Part shown: in pieces, positions 8,462-17,445 of the stretch
Position numbering within the stretch: position 1 is the stretch's first letter
How the letters are laid out: every line of letters begins with the position of its first letter
Assembly: GCA_041567315.1 (NCBI GenBank)
Contig: JBFGCA010000022.1
Coordinates: 1 to 50,147 of the forward strand
From: JBFGCA01 sp041567315
GTDB lineage: Bacteria > Acidobacteriota > Thermoanaerobaculia > Multivoradales > JAHEKO01
DNA: 50,147 nucleotides
Direction of reading: 5' to 3'
Notes under the pieces: generated by a model
What the model saw: only the letters and a program-made list of their open reading frames with translations
Databases searched by the model: none
What the model was told of the DNA's origin: nothing
Made by a program: the position numbers and the translations under genes

Positions 8462-8491
8462 GGGCGGCGGCGCGGCGCCGGGCCGGCCGGC

Positions 8492-8497
8492 TACAAT
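8492..8497 (+). promoter_or_regulatory. -10-like TACAAT just upstream of purC
   Basis: TACAAT ends 7 nt before the purC ATG at 8505, and no convincing -35 is seen. If functional, transcription would begin at or next to the start codon, giving a leaderless mRNA. Confidence 0.35.
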
Positions 8498-8504
8498 CCC
8501 CACC

Positions 8505-9401
8505 ATGAGCGACGCGCCGCTGTGGAGCACCGAGCTGGCCGGCCTGCCGCCCCCGCGGCGTGGCAAGGTGCGCGACGTCTACGATCTCGGCGAGCACCTG
8601 CTGATCGTCGCCTCCGACCGGATCTCGGCCTACGACCACGTGCTGCGGCCGGGCATTCCGGGCAAGGGCAAGATCCTCACCCAGCTCAGCAACCACTGGT
8701 TCGAGCGCTTCGCGGGCGAGGTCCCCAACCACCTGGTGGCCACCGAGGCGGCCGACTTCCCGAGCGCCCTGGCCGCTCACCGGACGCTGCTCGATGGGCG
8801 CTCGGTGCTGGTCCGCAAGGCCTCGGTGGTGCCGTTCGAGTGCGTCGCCCGCGGCTATCTGGCGGGCAGCGGCTTTCGCGAGTACCGGGCCGGGGGCGCG
8901 GTCTGCGGGGTGCCGCTGCCGGCCGGTCTGGAGCGTGCCTCCCGGCTGCCGGCGGCGATCTTCACGCCGGCCACCAAGGCGGAGAGCGGTCACGACGAGA
9001 ACGTGGCCTTCGAGCGGCTGCACGAGGCGCTGGGTCCCGGGCTGGCCGAACGGCTGCGCCGGCTGACCCTGCGCCTCTACCGACTGGGCGCCGAGGACGC
9101 CGCCGCCTGCGGCCTGCTCCTGGCCGACACCAAGTTCGAGTTCGGGCTGGCCGGCGAGGAGCTGCTGCTGATCGACGAGGTGCTGACCCCCGACTCCTCG
9201 CGCTTCTGGCAGGCCGCCACCTGGCGGCCTGGCGAGGAGCCGGCGTCCTTCGACAAGCAGTACGTCCGCAACTGGCTGGACGAGGCCGGCTGGGACCACA
9301 GCTCGCCGCCGCCCGAGCTGCCGCCGCCGGTCGTCGCGGGCACCCGGGAGCGCTACGTCGAGGCCTTCCGCCGTCTCACCGGCCGGGAACCCCGGCTCTG
9401 A
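8505..9401 (+). CDS. purC: SAICAR synthetase (phosphoribosylaminoimidazole-succinocarboxamide synthase)
   Basis: 298-aa purine biosynthesis enzyme that joins CAIR and aspartate using ATP. The N-terminus RRGKVRDVYDLGEHLLIVASDRISAYD is the classic ATP-binding start of PurC. ECVARGYLAGSGFREY and the later LADTKFEFG are family signatures. The length fits the ~300-aa form. It lies 43 bp after alr, probably with its own weak promoter, and ends 6 bp before the class II aldolase gene. Confidence 0.96.
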   Translation: MSDAPLWSTELAGLPPPRRGKVRDVYDLGEHLLIVASDRISAYDHVLRPGIPGKGKILTQLSNHWFERFAGEVPNHLVATEAADFPSALAAHRTLLDGRSVLVRKASVVPFECVARGYLAGSGFREYRAGGAVCGVPLPAGLERASRLPAAIFTPATKAESGHDENVAFERLHEALGPGLAERLRRLTLRLYRLGAEDAAACGLLLADTKFEFGLAGEELLLIDEVLTPDSSRFWQAATWRPGEEPASFDKQYVRNWLDEAGWDHSSPPPELPPPVVAGTRERYVEAFRRLTGREPRL

Positions 9402-9407
9402 GTCTCG

Positions 9408-10094
9408 GTGCGCCAGGAAGGCGTCATCAAGTTCCGGCTCGAGCACGAGTCGCGGCCGCTGCCCGCCCGCCGCTTCGCCGAGCTGGTATGCAAGCTCGCC
9501 GCCTGGCGCGAGATCCTGGCGCTGACCGGGCTGGTGGGGCAGGACCCCGAGCGCTACGAGGGGGCCGGCTACGGCAACGTCAGCGCCCGGGTGGGGCCGC
9601 CCGGCGCGCCCCTGGGACGGCGCTCCTTCCTGATCAGCGGCAGCCAGACCTCGGGGCTGCGCTTCATCGGCCTGGACGGTTTCAGCGTCGTCGAGCGCTG
9701 CGACTACCGGCGCAACCGGGTGCGGAGCTGGGGGCCGTTGGAGCCCTCCTCCGAGTCGATGACCCACGGCGCGGTCTACGACCTCGGACCGCACATCCGC
9801 TGCGTCCTCCACGCCCACAGCCCGGTCCTGTGGCGCCACGCCCGGCGGCTACGGCTACCGATCTCCGACCCCGCGGTGGCCTACGGCACCCCGGAGATGG
9901 CGCTCGAGGTGCGGCGGCTGTATCAGAGCTCGGTGCTGCCCGAGCGGCCGATCCTGGCGATGGGCGGCCACCAGGACGGGGTGGTGGCCTTCGGCCGCGA
10001 CCCGGAGGAGGCCGGCGGCGTGCTGCTCACCTGGCTGGCGCGCGCCTACCAGCTCGAGTGCGCGGCCGGCGACGCCCGGCTCTGCCGGCTCTGA
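9408..10094 (+). CDS. Class II aldolase/adducin family protein
   Basis: 228-aa protein of the fuculose-phosphate aldolase/adducin fold. GNVSAR (about 56-61) matches the phosphate-binding loop. HAHSP (about 127-131) and the later GGHQDG supply the metal-binding histidines. Substrate preference cannot be told from sequence: relatives act as sugar-phosphate aldolases, epimerases or dehydratases. It starts at GTG six bases after purC and is probably co-transcribed. Its stop is 6 bp from the stop of the convergent gene. Confidence 0.8.
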   Translation: MRQEGVIKFRLEHESRPLPARRFAELVCKLAAWREILALTGLVGQDPERYEGAGYGNVSARVGPPGAPLGRRSFLISGSQTSGLRFIGLDGFSVVERCDYRRNRVRSWGPLEPSSESMTHGAVYDLGPHIRCVLHAHSPVLWRHARRLRLPISDPAVAYGTPEMALEVRRLYQSSVLPERPILAMGGHQDGVVAFGRDPEEAGGVLLTWLARAYQLECAAGDARLCRL

Positions 10095-10100
10095 GCACCG

Positions 10101-10111
10101 CTAGCCTGCAC
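10101..10111 (-). repeat. Third copy of the GTGCAGGCTAG 11-mer
   Basis: CTAGCCTGCAC on the plus strand, identical to the core of both arms of the inverted repeat at 7210-7264. Here it forms the last codons and the stop of the cyclase-like gene, between two convergent genes. Confidence 0.6.
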
Positions 10112-12116
10112 TCTCGAGCCGGCCGGCGGCCGGCCGCTCGAGGGCCGGCAGCAGCGCCGACGCGCCCGTCAGCGGGGTGACCGCGGCCGCCGGCCAGCCG
10201 CTGCCGTCCACGACCTCGTAGACGGCCAGCCGGCCGAGCCCCTTGAGCCGCGCCTGGCCCAGCTTGCGGATCCCCACCGCCAGCTCCTCCTTGCCCTCCT
10301 GGAGGTGGAAGGCGACGTAGGCGCGCTCGCCCACCGTGGCGGCGTAGAGCGCCTGGATCGTGCCGCCGGCGTCGAGCTGCTCGATGAACGAGCGGGTGGC
10401 GACGATCCCCTCGTTGACCAGCGTGCCGCTGGGGTTGATGTAGCTGTAGAAGCCGCGCGCCTCCTCGCGCTTGTCGACCAGATCGAGGTCGCGGCTGAAG
10501 GCGGGGGCGAAAAAGCGGTCGACCTCGGCGGCGGCGTAGCCCTGGGTCACCAGCAGGTTCTTGAGCTCCTCGATCTCGCGCATCGCCTTGCCGGTGACCA
10601 GCCGCGACAGCTCGACGATGCCGTGCCCGAAGAACTCGTAGCGCTGTCCGAGGCCGGCGGCGCCCTCCTCGATGGGCAGCAGCCGGTAGGAGCCGTAGTT
10701 GAGCGCGATCCGCAGTCCGCGGTCGAAAGGGAAGCCCTCCTGCAGCGCGCGCCGGTAGTACTGCTGGAGCCGGACCGCGACCGCCAGCAACCGGTCGGGA
10801 TGGCGGCCCGAGTAGAGGGCGCCGTCCCCCAGGTACTTCTCGAGCTTGAGCCGGTGCCGCCGGGCCAGCTCGTTGACCCAGCGCTGGAACCGGAAGATGC
10901 GGCGGAAGGAGGCGTCCTGCTCCTCGCGGCCGGAGCGCCGCAGCACCGAGACGATTGCCGAGAAGTCGGTGATGTCGTAGATCAGCCCGAAGCGCTCGAC
11001 CACCGGGTCGACCACCCACGGCGTCATGTAGTCCAGCGGTCGGGTGCTCGACGACAGCCGCACTTCGCGCGGCAGCAGACCGGTGCCACGCGGGTTGGGC
11101 GCCTGGCAGACCAGCCCGTCCTCGCGGCCCCGTACCGGCACCACCATGCGGCGCAGCGCCACCAGCAGCTCGAACTCCTTGAGCTTGGGGAGCAGCCGCT
11201 CCCAGATCACCACCTGGTCGCCGGCCAGCAGCCGGTCGGCCCGGTAGCCGCGCCGGCTGGCCAGGAAGGGCAGGTAGCCGGGCCGCTTGAACAGCTCGGC
11301 CGCGGGCTCGTCGGCCCCCGCCCCCAGCAGGTGGACCGCCATCGCCCGCAGCTCGGGGTCGGCGGCGAGCTGGTGGGCGTGCCAGTTCTCGGTGATTGCC
11401 AGCCGCTCGCGAAACTGCCGGCCGTCGCCCCCCAGCGCTCCCCGGAAGTAGGCGTCCAGCTCGGCGAGGTCGGGACCGATGTGGTCCTCGGTGAGGATCA
11501 GCACGTTGTCCCGCATGCGCTCGAGAAGCCTGGGGAAGAGGTCCTTCTCGGCCTCCTCGGCCTCCTCGGCGACGCGGTGGACGACGTCGTAGGTGAGCGC
11601 CAGGATGCGGTCCAGGAAGCGACCGAAGATGCGGTACTTGATCTGCTCCCCCTGCTCGCGGGCCAGCGGCGCGTCGAGCCGCACCAGCCGCCGCGGCAGC
11701 TCCTTGAACAGCCTCGAGACGGCGATCGAGTGGTAGAGCCAGAAGATGCTCGGATACTGCCGGCCGAAGCTCGAGCGGGTGGCGTTTTCGGTGGCGCGCT
11801 CGAGCAGCCGGCGGTAGACCCGCCAGGCGGCGTCGTGGGCGCGCCGGTCGGGAACGCCCTGCCGGAGGGTCGCCACTTCCAGCGCCTCCTCCTGGCGGAG
11901 ATAGCCCTGCAGCGCCTCGCGCAGCTCCCGGATGCCGGGCGACAGCAGCACCGGAAAGCCGATCAGCGGGGTGGCTTCCTCGCGCTCCAGGAAGATGCGC
12001 TGCGGCATCGGCAGGATGCGCTCGCCCCCCGGCACCACCCGGCGCAGCTCCTCCGGCTCGACGCGCAGGAAGTTGAACGAGCCGCGGAGCAGCCGGCAGA
12101 GCGAGTCGAGATCCAT
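10101..12116 (-). CDS. Protein of unknown function with a C-terminal class III nucleotidyl cyclase-like domain
   Basis: 671 aa, with no signal peptide or membrane segment evident. Residues 1-370 are helical and charged, and I do not recognise a family. Around residue 377 a class III cyclase-like domain begins: YDITDFSAIV with Asp381 and Asp384, then LEKYLGDGALY with Asp431, matching the two metal-binding aspartate sites. The usual G-D-T-V-N-x-A-x-R motif appears instead as GHGIVELSR: the Arg is kept but the transition-state Asn position is Val. It may therefore be a degenerate cyclase or a nucleotide sensor. Its last codons, AGT GCA GGC TAG, coincide with a repeated 11-mer. Confidence 0.65.
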   Translation of the reverse strand: MDLDSLCRLLRGSFNFLRVEPEELRRVVPGGERILPMPQRIFLEREEATPLIGFPVLLSPGIRELREALQGYLRQEEALEVATLRQGVPDRRAHDAAWRVYRRLLERATENATRSSFGRQYPSIFWLYHSIAVSRLFKELPRRLVRLDAPLAREQGEQIKYRIFGRFLDRILALTYDVVHRVAEEAEEAEKDLFPRLLERMRDNVLILTEDHIGPDLAELDAYFRGALGGDGRQFRERLAITENWHAHQLAADPELRAMAVHLLGAGADEPAAELFKRPGYLPFLASRRGYRADRLLAGDQVVIWERLLPKLKEFELLVALRRMVVPVRGREDGLVCQAPNPRGTGLLPREVRLSSSTRPLDYMTPWVVDPVVERFGLIYDITDFSAIVSVLRRSGREEQDASFRRIFRFQRWVNELARRHRLKLEKYLGDGALYSGRHPDRLLAVAVRLQQYYRRALQEGFPFDRGLRIALNYGSYRLLPIEEGAAGLGQRYEFFGHGIVELSRLVTGKAMREIEELKNLLVTQGYAAAEVDRFFAPAFSRDLDLVDKREEARGFYSYINPSGTLVNEGIVATRSFIEQLDAGGTIQALYAATVGERAYVAFHLQEGKEELAVGIRKLGQARLKGLGRLAVYEVVDGSGWPAAAVTPLTGASALLPALERPAAGRLESAG

Positions 12117-12212
12117 GCGGACGGCGATCTCCGTCGGGAAAGAACAGGGAATGCTAGCAGGTGGACGGCGCGCGCCTTGCTACACTCGCCCACCGCGGGG
12201 AGATCGGAGCGG

Positions 12213-13697
12213 ATGCCTCGAACGCCAACAGTGAGAGTCGCCGGCCGCGGTCGGCCGCGCGGACGGTGGATGGCGGTCGGCTGTCTGGCCGGCGCCGCCC
12301 CCGAGACCGGTCGCTTGCCGGCCGACGTGGCGGCGGCCGCGCGCCGCTGCCGGCGCCCGGGGTGGACGGGGGGGCGCGAGCAGGTCTACCGCTGCCAGCT
12401 CGACGGCCGCCGGCCGGGGCGACTCTCGGTCTACGGGCTGGGGCCGCCGGAGGAGCTCGACGCCGCGCGGCTGGCCGAGTGGCTGCGCCGGGTGGCTGCC
12501 GACGCCGGGGCCGAGGGCCAGCGCGAGCTGTTGGTGACGCTGCCCCCGCACCCGGTGACCCGGGGCGAGTCGGCCCTCAGGGTGCTGAGCCAGCTCGCCC
12601 TGCTCGGCTACCGCTTCGACCGCCACCGCAGCCGTCCCCTGGAAGGGTCGCTGCGGGTCGTTCGCGTGGTGCCGCCGCCGGGAGAGGAGGCGTCCTATCG
12701 CCTGGCCCTGCGCTCGGCGGCGGCCGTCGCCGAGGGCACGGCCCTGGCCCGCGACCTCGCCAACTCGCCACCCAATCTGGCGACCCCCGAGTGGATGGCC
12801 GCCCAGGCCAGCGAGCTGGCCGGCGCCCACGACCTCGAGATCGAGGTGCTCGGACCGGAAGAGATGGAGCGGCGCGGCATGGGCGGTCTGCTGGCGGTCG
12901 GCGGCGGCTCGGTCCATCCGCCGCGGCTGGTGCGGCTGTCGCTCGGCGACGGTCCGCGCAGCGTGGCGCTGGTCGGCAAGGGGGTGACCTTCGACACCGG
13001 CGGCATCTCGATCAAACCCGCCTCCAAGATGTCGGACATGAAGTACGACAAGGCCGGCGCCTGTACGGTGCTCGGGGTGGTGCGGGCGGCGGCCGAGCTG
13101 CGGCTGCCGCTCAACCTGAGCGCCTACCTGCCGCTGGCCGAGAACATGCTCGACGGCGCCTCCTACCGGCCGGCCGACATTGTTCGCTGCTACGACGGCA
13201 CCACCGTCGAAGTGCTCAACACCGACGCCGAGGGCCGGATGATCCTCGCCGACACCATCGCCTGGGCGGCCGAGGAGAGGCCGGGCGCGCTGCTCGAGTT
13301 CTCGACCCTGACCGGCGCCACGGTGGTGGCACTGGGCCACCACGGGGCGGCGCTCTACTCGCCCGACGAGGCGCTGGCCGAGGGGCTGCTGGCGGCCGGC
13401 GCGGCGAGCGGCGAGCGGCTGTGGCGGATGCCTCTGTGGCCCGAGTTCCGGCGCGAGATGGAGGGCCTTCACGCCGACCTGCGCAACGTCGCCAGCCGCT
13501 GGGGCGGCGCCAACACCGCGGCGGCCTTCCTGTCGCACTTCGCGGGCGGGGTCGAGCGCTGGGCGCACCTCGACATCGCCGGCACCGCCTACGTCGGCGA
13601 GGACCAGCAGGGAAGCCGGGAGGCGGTGCGCGGCGCCACCGGCTTCGGGGTGGCGCTGACCGTCGCCTGGCTGCTCGAGGAGAGCCGCCGGCCCTGA
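12213..13697 (+). CDS. pepA: Leucyl (cytosol) aminopeptidase, family M17
   Basis: 494-aa two-metal aminopeptidase that removes N-terminal residues from peptides. The C-terminal catalytic domain shows VGKGVTFDTGGISIKP (Lys256, Asp261), the DKAGACTVLG segment and NTDAEGRM (Asp338, Glu340), which supply the metal ligands and catalytic site. The N-terminal macrodomain-like part is divergent but of normal length. ATG 12213 is chosen because it follows GGAGCGG and the reading frame upstream is non-coding. Two oligopeptide-type ABC ATPase genes follow directly, suggesting a link between peptide uptake and breakdown. Confidence 0.95.
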   Translation: MPRTPTVRVAGRGRPRGRWMAVGCLAGAAPETGRLPADVAAAARRCRRPGWTGGREQVYRCQLDGRRPGRLSVYGLGPPEELDAARLAEWLRRVAADAGAEGQRELLVTLPPHPVTRGESALRVLSQLALLGYRFDRHRSRPLEGSLRVVRVVPPPGEEASYRLALRSAAAVAEGTALARDLANSPPNLATPEWMAAQASELAGAHDLEIEVLGPEEMERRGMGGLLAVGGGSVHPPRLVRLSLGDGPRSVALVGKGVTFDTGGISIKPASKMSDMKYDKAGACTVLGVVRAAAELRLPLNLSAYLPLAENMLDGASYRPADIVRCYDGTTVEVLNTDAEGRMILADTIAWAAEERPGALLEFSTLTGATVVALGHHGAALYSPDEALAEGLLAAGAASGERLWRMPLWPEFRREMEGLHADLRNVASRWGGANTAAAFLSHFAGGVERWAHLDIAGTAYVGEDQQGSREAVRGATGFGVALTVAWLLEESRRP

Positions 13698-14707
13698 GCG
13701 CCGCTTCCGGTCCGCAGCCCCTGCTGCGCCTTGGCGGGCTGTCGGTGGCCTTCCCGGCCGGACAGGGGTGGCTGCCGGTGGTCCGCGACGTCTCCTTCGA
13801 GGTCCGGCCCGGCGAGTTTCTGGGGCTGGTGGGCGAATCGGGCTCGGGCAAGACCCTCACCGGGCTGGCGGTGTTGCGGCTGCTGCCCGCCGGAGCGCGG
13901 ATCACCGGCGGCACGATCGAGCTCGAGGGCCGCGACCTCGGGAGTCTGTCGGAGAGCGAGATGCGGGAGGTGCGCGGCGCCCGGGTGGCGATGGTCTTCC
14001 AGGAGCCGATGACGGCGCTCAACCCGGTCTTCACCGTCGGCTTCCAGATCGCCGAGGCGGTCCGGGCGCACCGCCGGCTGTCGCGCCGCGAAGCCCGGGA
14101 GGCGGCCGCCGAGCTGCTCGAGATGGTGGCCATCCCGGCCGCCGAGCAGCGGCTCAGGGACTACCCGCACCAGCTCTCGGGCGGCCAGCGGCAGCGCGTC
14201 ATGCTGGCCATCGCGCTGGCCTCGCGGCCCCGGCTGCTGATCGCCGACGAGCCGACCACGGCGGTCGACGTCACCGTCCAGGCGCAGCTCCTCGACCTGC
14301 TCGAGCGGCTGCGCGACGAGCTGGGTCTGGCGGTGCTGCTGATCACCCACGACCTGGCGGTGGTGGCCGAGACCTGCGACCGCGTGGTCGTGCTCTACGC
14401 CGGCCAGGTGGTGGAGGAGGCGACGGTCGAGCGCCTCTTCGCGGCGCCGGCCCATCCCTATACGCGCGGGCTGCTGGGGGCAGTGCCACGGCTCGGGCGA
14501 CCCGCCCCGCGCGGCCGGCTGCCGGCGATCCCCGGTCAGGTGCCCGACCCCTGGCGGCTGCCGCCCGGCTGCCCGTTTCACCCGCGCTGCCCGGAGGCGA
14601 TGGAAGAGTGCGGGCGGCGAGAGCCACCGTTCTACCGGCTGGCGGCAGGGGGCGGCGCCCGCTGCCTGCTCCACGACGAGGCCCGGCGGGCCGAGGAGGG
14701 CCGGTGA
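13694..14707 (+). CDS. Oligopeptide/dipeptide ABC transporter ATP-binding protein (OppD/DppD type)
   Basis: About 337 aa. Walker A GESGSGKT, Q-loop VFQEPMTALNP, ABC signature LSGGQRQRV, Walker B LLIADEPT and H-loop LITHDLAV are all intact. A C-terminal oligopeptide-transporter domain has the cysteine-rich GCPFHPRCPEAMEEC. The conserved first strand (PLLRLGGLSVAF) has no ATG, GTG or TTG ahead of it. The only start that keeps it is a CTG overlapping the pepA stop (CTGA, 13694-13697). The next standard start, GTG 13745, would remove that strand. No permease or binding-protein genes are present in the window. Confidence 0.88.
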   Translation: MSAASGPQPLLRLGGLSVAFPAGQGWLPVVRDVSFEVRPGEFLGLVGESGSGKTLTGLAVLRLLPAGARITGGTIELEGRDLGSLSESEMREVRGARVAMVFQEPMTALNPVFTVGFQIAEAVRAHRRLSRREAREAAAELLEMVAIPAAEQRLRDYPHQLSGGQRQRVMLAIALASRPRLLIADEPTTAVDVTVQAQLLDLLERLRDELGLAVLLITHDLAVVAETCDRVVVLYAGQVVEEATVERLFAAPAHPYTRGLLGAVPRLGRPAPRGRLPAIPGQVPDPWRLPPGCPFHPRCPEAMEECGRREPPFYRLAAGGGARCLLHDEARRAEEGR

Positions 14708-15702
14708 GCGCGCTGCTCGAGGCCAGAGGGCTGCGCAAGGAGTTCCCGGTCCAGCGTGGCGTGCTGCGGCGCACCACCGGCCGGGTGCGGGCGGTGGCCG
14801 GGGTAGACATCGCGCTCGAGGCGGGGGAGTGCTTTGGACTGGTGGGGGAGTCGGGGAGCGGCAAGACCACCCTCGGCCGCTGCCTCCTGCGGCTCATCGA
14901 GCCGACCGCGGGCGAGCTGCGCTTCCGCGGCGAGGAGCTCCTCGGCCTCAAGCCCCGCGAGCTGCGCCGGCGGCGGCGCTGGCTGCAGATGATCTTCCAG
15001 GACCCCTACGGTTCGCTCAACCCGCGGATGTCGGTGGGCCGCATCCTGAGCGAGCCGCTGGAGGTCCACGGCACGGTGCCGCGGGCGCAGCGAAGCCGCC
15101 GCGTGGCCGAGCTGCTGACCCTGGTCGGGCTGCCCGCCGAGGCCGCCGACCGCTATCCGCACGAGTTCTCGGGCGGTCAGCGGCAGCGCATCGGGGTGGC
15201 GCGGGCGGTGGCTCCGGAGCCGGCCTTGATCGTCGCCGACGAGCCGGTGTCGGCGCTCGACGTCTCGGTCCGGGCGCAGATCGTCAACCTGCTGGCCGAT
15301 CTCCAGCAGCGGCTGGGGCTGACGCTGCTGTTCATCGCCCACGATCTGGCGGTGGTGGAGCAGATCGCCGACCGGGTAGGGGTCATGTACCTGGGCCGCA
15401 TCGTCGAGCTGGCGCCGGTCGCCGAGCTGTTCGCTCGCCCGCTTCACCCCTACACGGTCAGCCTGCTGTCGGCGGTGCCGGTGCCCGAGCCGGCCCGCAC
15501 GCGGCAGCGCATCCTGCTGCCCGGCGAGCCGCCCAGCCCGCTGGACCCACCGTCCGGCTGTGCGTTCCATCCACGCTGCCCGATCGCGCGGCCACGCTGC
15601 GCCGAGGAGGAGCCGCCGCTGGCGGCGGCCGGGCCGGGAAGACTGGTAGCGTGCCATTATCCTGGGGAGCTGGAGGCACCGCCCGCGGCTGGAACTTTTT
15701 GA
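14704..15702 (+). CDS. Oligopeptide/dipeptide ABC transporter ATP-binding protein (OppF/DppF type)
   Basis: 332-aa partner ATPase. The N-terminus LRKEFPVQRGVLRRTTGRVRAV is typical of OppF/DppF. Walker A GESGSGKTT, Q-loop IFQDPYGSLNPR, signature FSGGQRQRI, Walker B LIVADEPVSALD and H-loop FIAHDLAV are intact. The C-terminal cysteine cluster GCAFHPRCPIARPRC is of the kind that holds an iron-sulfur cluster in some OppD/F proteins. GTG 14704 overlaps the previous stop (GTGA), so the two are translationally coupled and probably form a heterodimer that energises a permease encoded elsewhere. Confidence 0.93.
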   Translation: MSALLEARGLRKEFPVQRGVLRRTTGRVRAVAGVDIALEAGECFGLVGESGSGKTTLGRCLLRLIEPTAGELRFRGEELLGLKPRELRRRRRWLQMIFQDPYGSLNPRMSVGRILSEPLEVHGTVPRAQRSRRVAELLTLVGLPAEAADRYPHEFSGGQRQRIGVARAVAPEPALIVADEPVSALDVSVRAQIVNLLADLQQRLGLTLLFIAHDLAVVEQIADRVGVMYLGRIVELAPVAELFARPLHPYTVSLLSAVPVPEPARTRQRILLPGEPPSPLDPPSGCAFHPRCPIARPRCAEEEPPLAAAGPGRLVACHYPGELEAPPAAGTF

Positions 15703-15801
15703 CCCTCCGGACGTAGCAGAGCAGGGGAGCTGCAGGGCCGCGAGCCGGGCGCCATCCTTCACCACATCAACCCAACGAGGCTTCGAGGCGAGGTGGACCC
15801 G

Positions 15802-17445
15802 ATGAGAGAGCACGAGCGTTTGACGACCAGCTGTGGCGACGGCGGGGGCGCCCTCCGGGGCGCGGTCCTGGCGCTGGGGGCGCTGGCCCTGGGATGGGCA
15901 CTGAGCGCAGCAGCTCCGCCCGCGGCGGCGGAAAGCCATCAGGGCGGTGCCGGTCTCACCGTCGAGGACGGCATGATCCTGCTCAGCCTGGACGAGGCGG
16001 TGGCCGTCGCCCTGCAGCGCAACCTGTCGCTGGCGGTGGAGCGCTTCGTCACCGAGGAGAGCCGGCTGGAAATCACCGAGAGCCGGGGCATCTACGACCT
16101 CAACGCCTCGGCCGACCTGAGCGCCTTCGACGAGACCTCGCCGAGCGCCTCCAACCTGGCCGGCGCCGACGTCACCGAGACCAACCAGCAGGACTGGAAC
16201 TTCGGCGTCGACCAGCTGCTGCCCTCGGGCGCCGTGGTCTCCGCCGACTGGACCAACCGCCGCGGCGAGACCAACTCGCTGTTCGCGACCCTCAATCCCA
16301 GCTACCGGGTGGACCTCGATCTGGGCTTCGCCCAACCGCTGCTCCGCAACCGCGGCCGCGACGCCACCGACCGCGGCCTGCGGATCGCCCGCACCAACTT
16401 CGACATCAGCCGCGAGAGCTTCGAGCTCCAGGTCGAGAGCGTCATCCTGCAGGTCGAAGAGGCCTACTGGAACCTGGCCGAGGCGCAGGCCCAGCTGGCA
16501 GTGGCCGAGGAGAGCCTGGAGCTCGCCCGCCAGCTCCACGAGCAGAACAAGATCCGCGTCGAGGTCGGAACCCTGGCGCCGCTCGAGCTGGTCCAGAGCG
16601 AGGCCGGCGTCGCCGTGCGCCAGCTCGAGATCATCCAGGCCCGCGCCACGGTCGGAGACCGCGCCGACGTGCTGCGCCAGCTGCTCAACGTCGAGCGCGG
16701 CGAGCTGTGGGAGCTCGAGATCGTGCCCACCACCGACCCCGAGACCGCTTTCCTCGAGGTCGACGTCGACGGGGCGATCGAGACCGCCCTCGCCGAGCGC
16801 CCCGAGCTGCGCAGCAAGGAGCTGGCGCTCGAGATCCAGGAGGTCGACGCCCGCTTCTTCCGCAACCAGCGGCTGCCGAGCCTCGACCTCGCCCTGCGCT
16901 ACGGCCTCAACGGGCTGGGGGGCGACATCACCGCCCGCGACTTCCCGTCGTTCGACGTCCTGTTCACCGCCCCCGGCGACTACGGCGACGCCCTCGACCA
17001 GATCACCGAAGCGGACTTCGAGGGCTGGAGCGTGGCGCTCAACTTCGCCTATCCGATCCAGAACCGCGCCGGCCGGGCGCGCAGCGCCATCGCCGACGTT
17101 GCCCTCGAGCGCGGCCAGGCCGAGCTCGCCGAGCTCGAGCTGCAGATCGTCACCGCGGTGCGGCGGGTGGCCCGGCTGCTCGAGGCCTCGGCCGAGGGGG
17201 TGCAGTCGGCGGAGGTGTCGCGGCGGCTCGAAGAAAAGAACTACGACGCCGAGCAGAAGCGCTACGAGAACGGCATGTCGACCAGCTTCCAGGTGCTCCA
17301 GATCCAGGAGGACCTGAGCGACGCGCGGAGCCGCTACGTGGCGGCGGTGTCCGCCTATCGCCGGGCGCTGGCGCTGCACTACCAGTCGATCGGGCGGCTG
17401 GCCGAGGCCAGCGGCGTCGAGATCGCCGAGCCACCGGCCGAGTAG
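15802..17445 (+). CDS. TolC-like outer membrane efflux protein
   Basis: About 547 aa. A signal peptide ends around SAAAPPAAAES, followed by the mature TolC fold: two repeats of long coiled-coil helices (for example LQVEEAYWNLAEAQAQLAVAEESLELARQL and a C-terminal equivalent ending LALHYQSIGRL) and beta-barrel strands. The family exports drugs, proteins or polysaccharides through a periplasmic tunnel. ATG 15802 is favoured over GTG 15793 because GAGGCGAGG lies at the right distance. No inner-membrane pump or adaptor gene is adjacent; instead two envelope glycan genes follow, the first overlapping by one base. Confidence 0.88.
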   Translation: MREHERLTTSCGDGGGALRGAVLALGALALGWALSAAAPPAAAESHQGGAGLTVEDGMILLSLDEAVAVALQRNLSLAVERFVTEESRLEITESRGIYDLNASADLSAFDETSPSASNLAGADVTETNQQDWNFGVDQLLPSGAVVSADWTNRRGETNSLFATLNPSYRVDLDLGFAQPLLRNRGRDATDRGLRIARTNFDISRESFELQVESVILQVEEAYWNLAEAQAQLAVAEESLELARQLHEQNKIRVEVGTLAPLELVQSEAGVAVRQLEIIQARATVGDRADVLRQLLNVERGELWELEIVPTTDPETAFLEVDVDGAIETALAERPELRSKELALEIQEVDARFFRNQRLPSLDLALRYGLNGLGGDITARDFPSFDVLFTAPGDYGDALDQITEADFEGWSVALNFAYPIQNRAGRARSAIADVALERGQAELAELELQIVTAVRRVARLLEASAEGVQSAEVSRRLEEKNYDAEQKRYENGMSTSFQVLQIQEDLSDARSRYVAAVSAYRRALALHYQSIGRLAEASGVEIAEPPAE

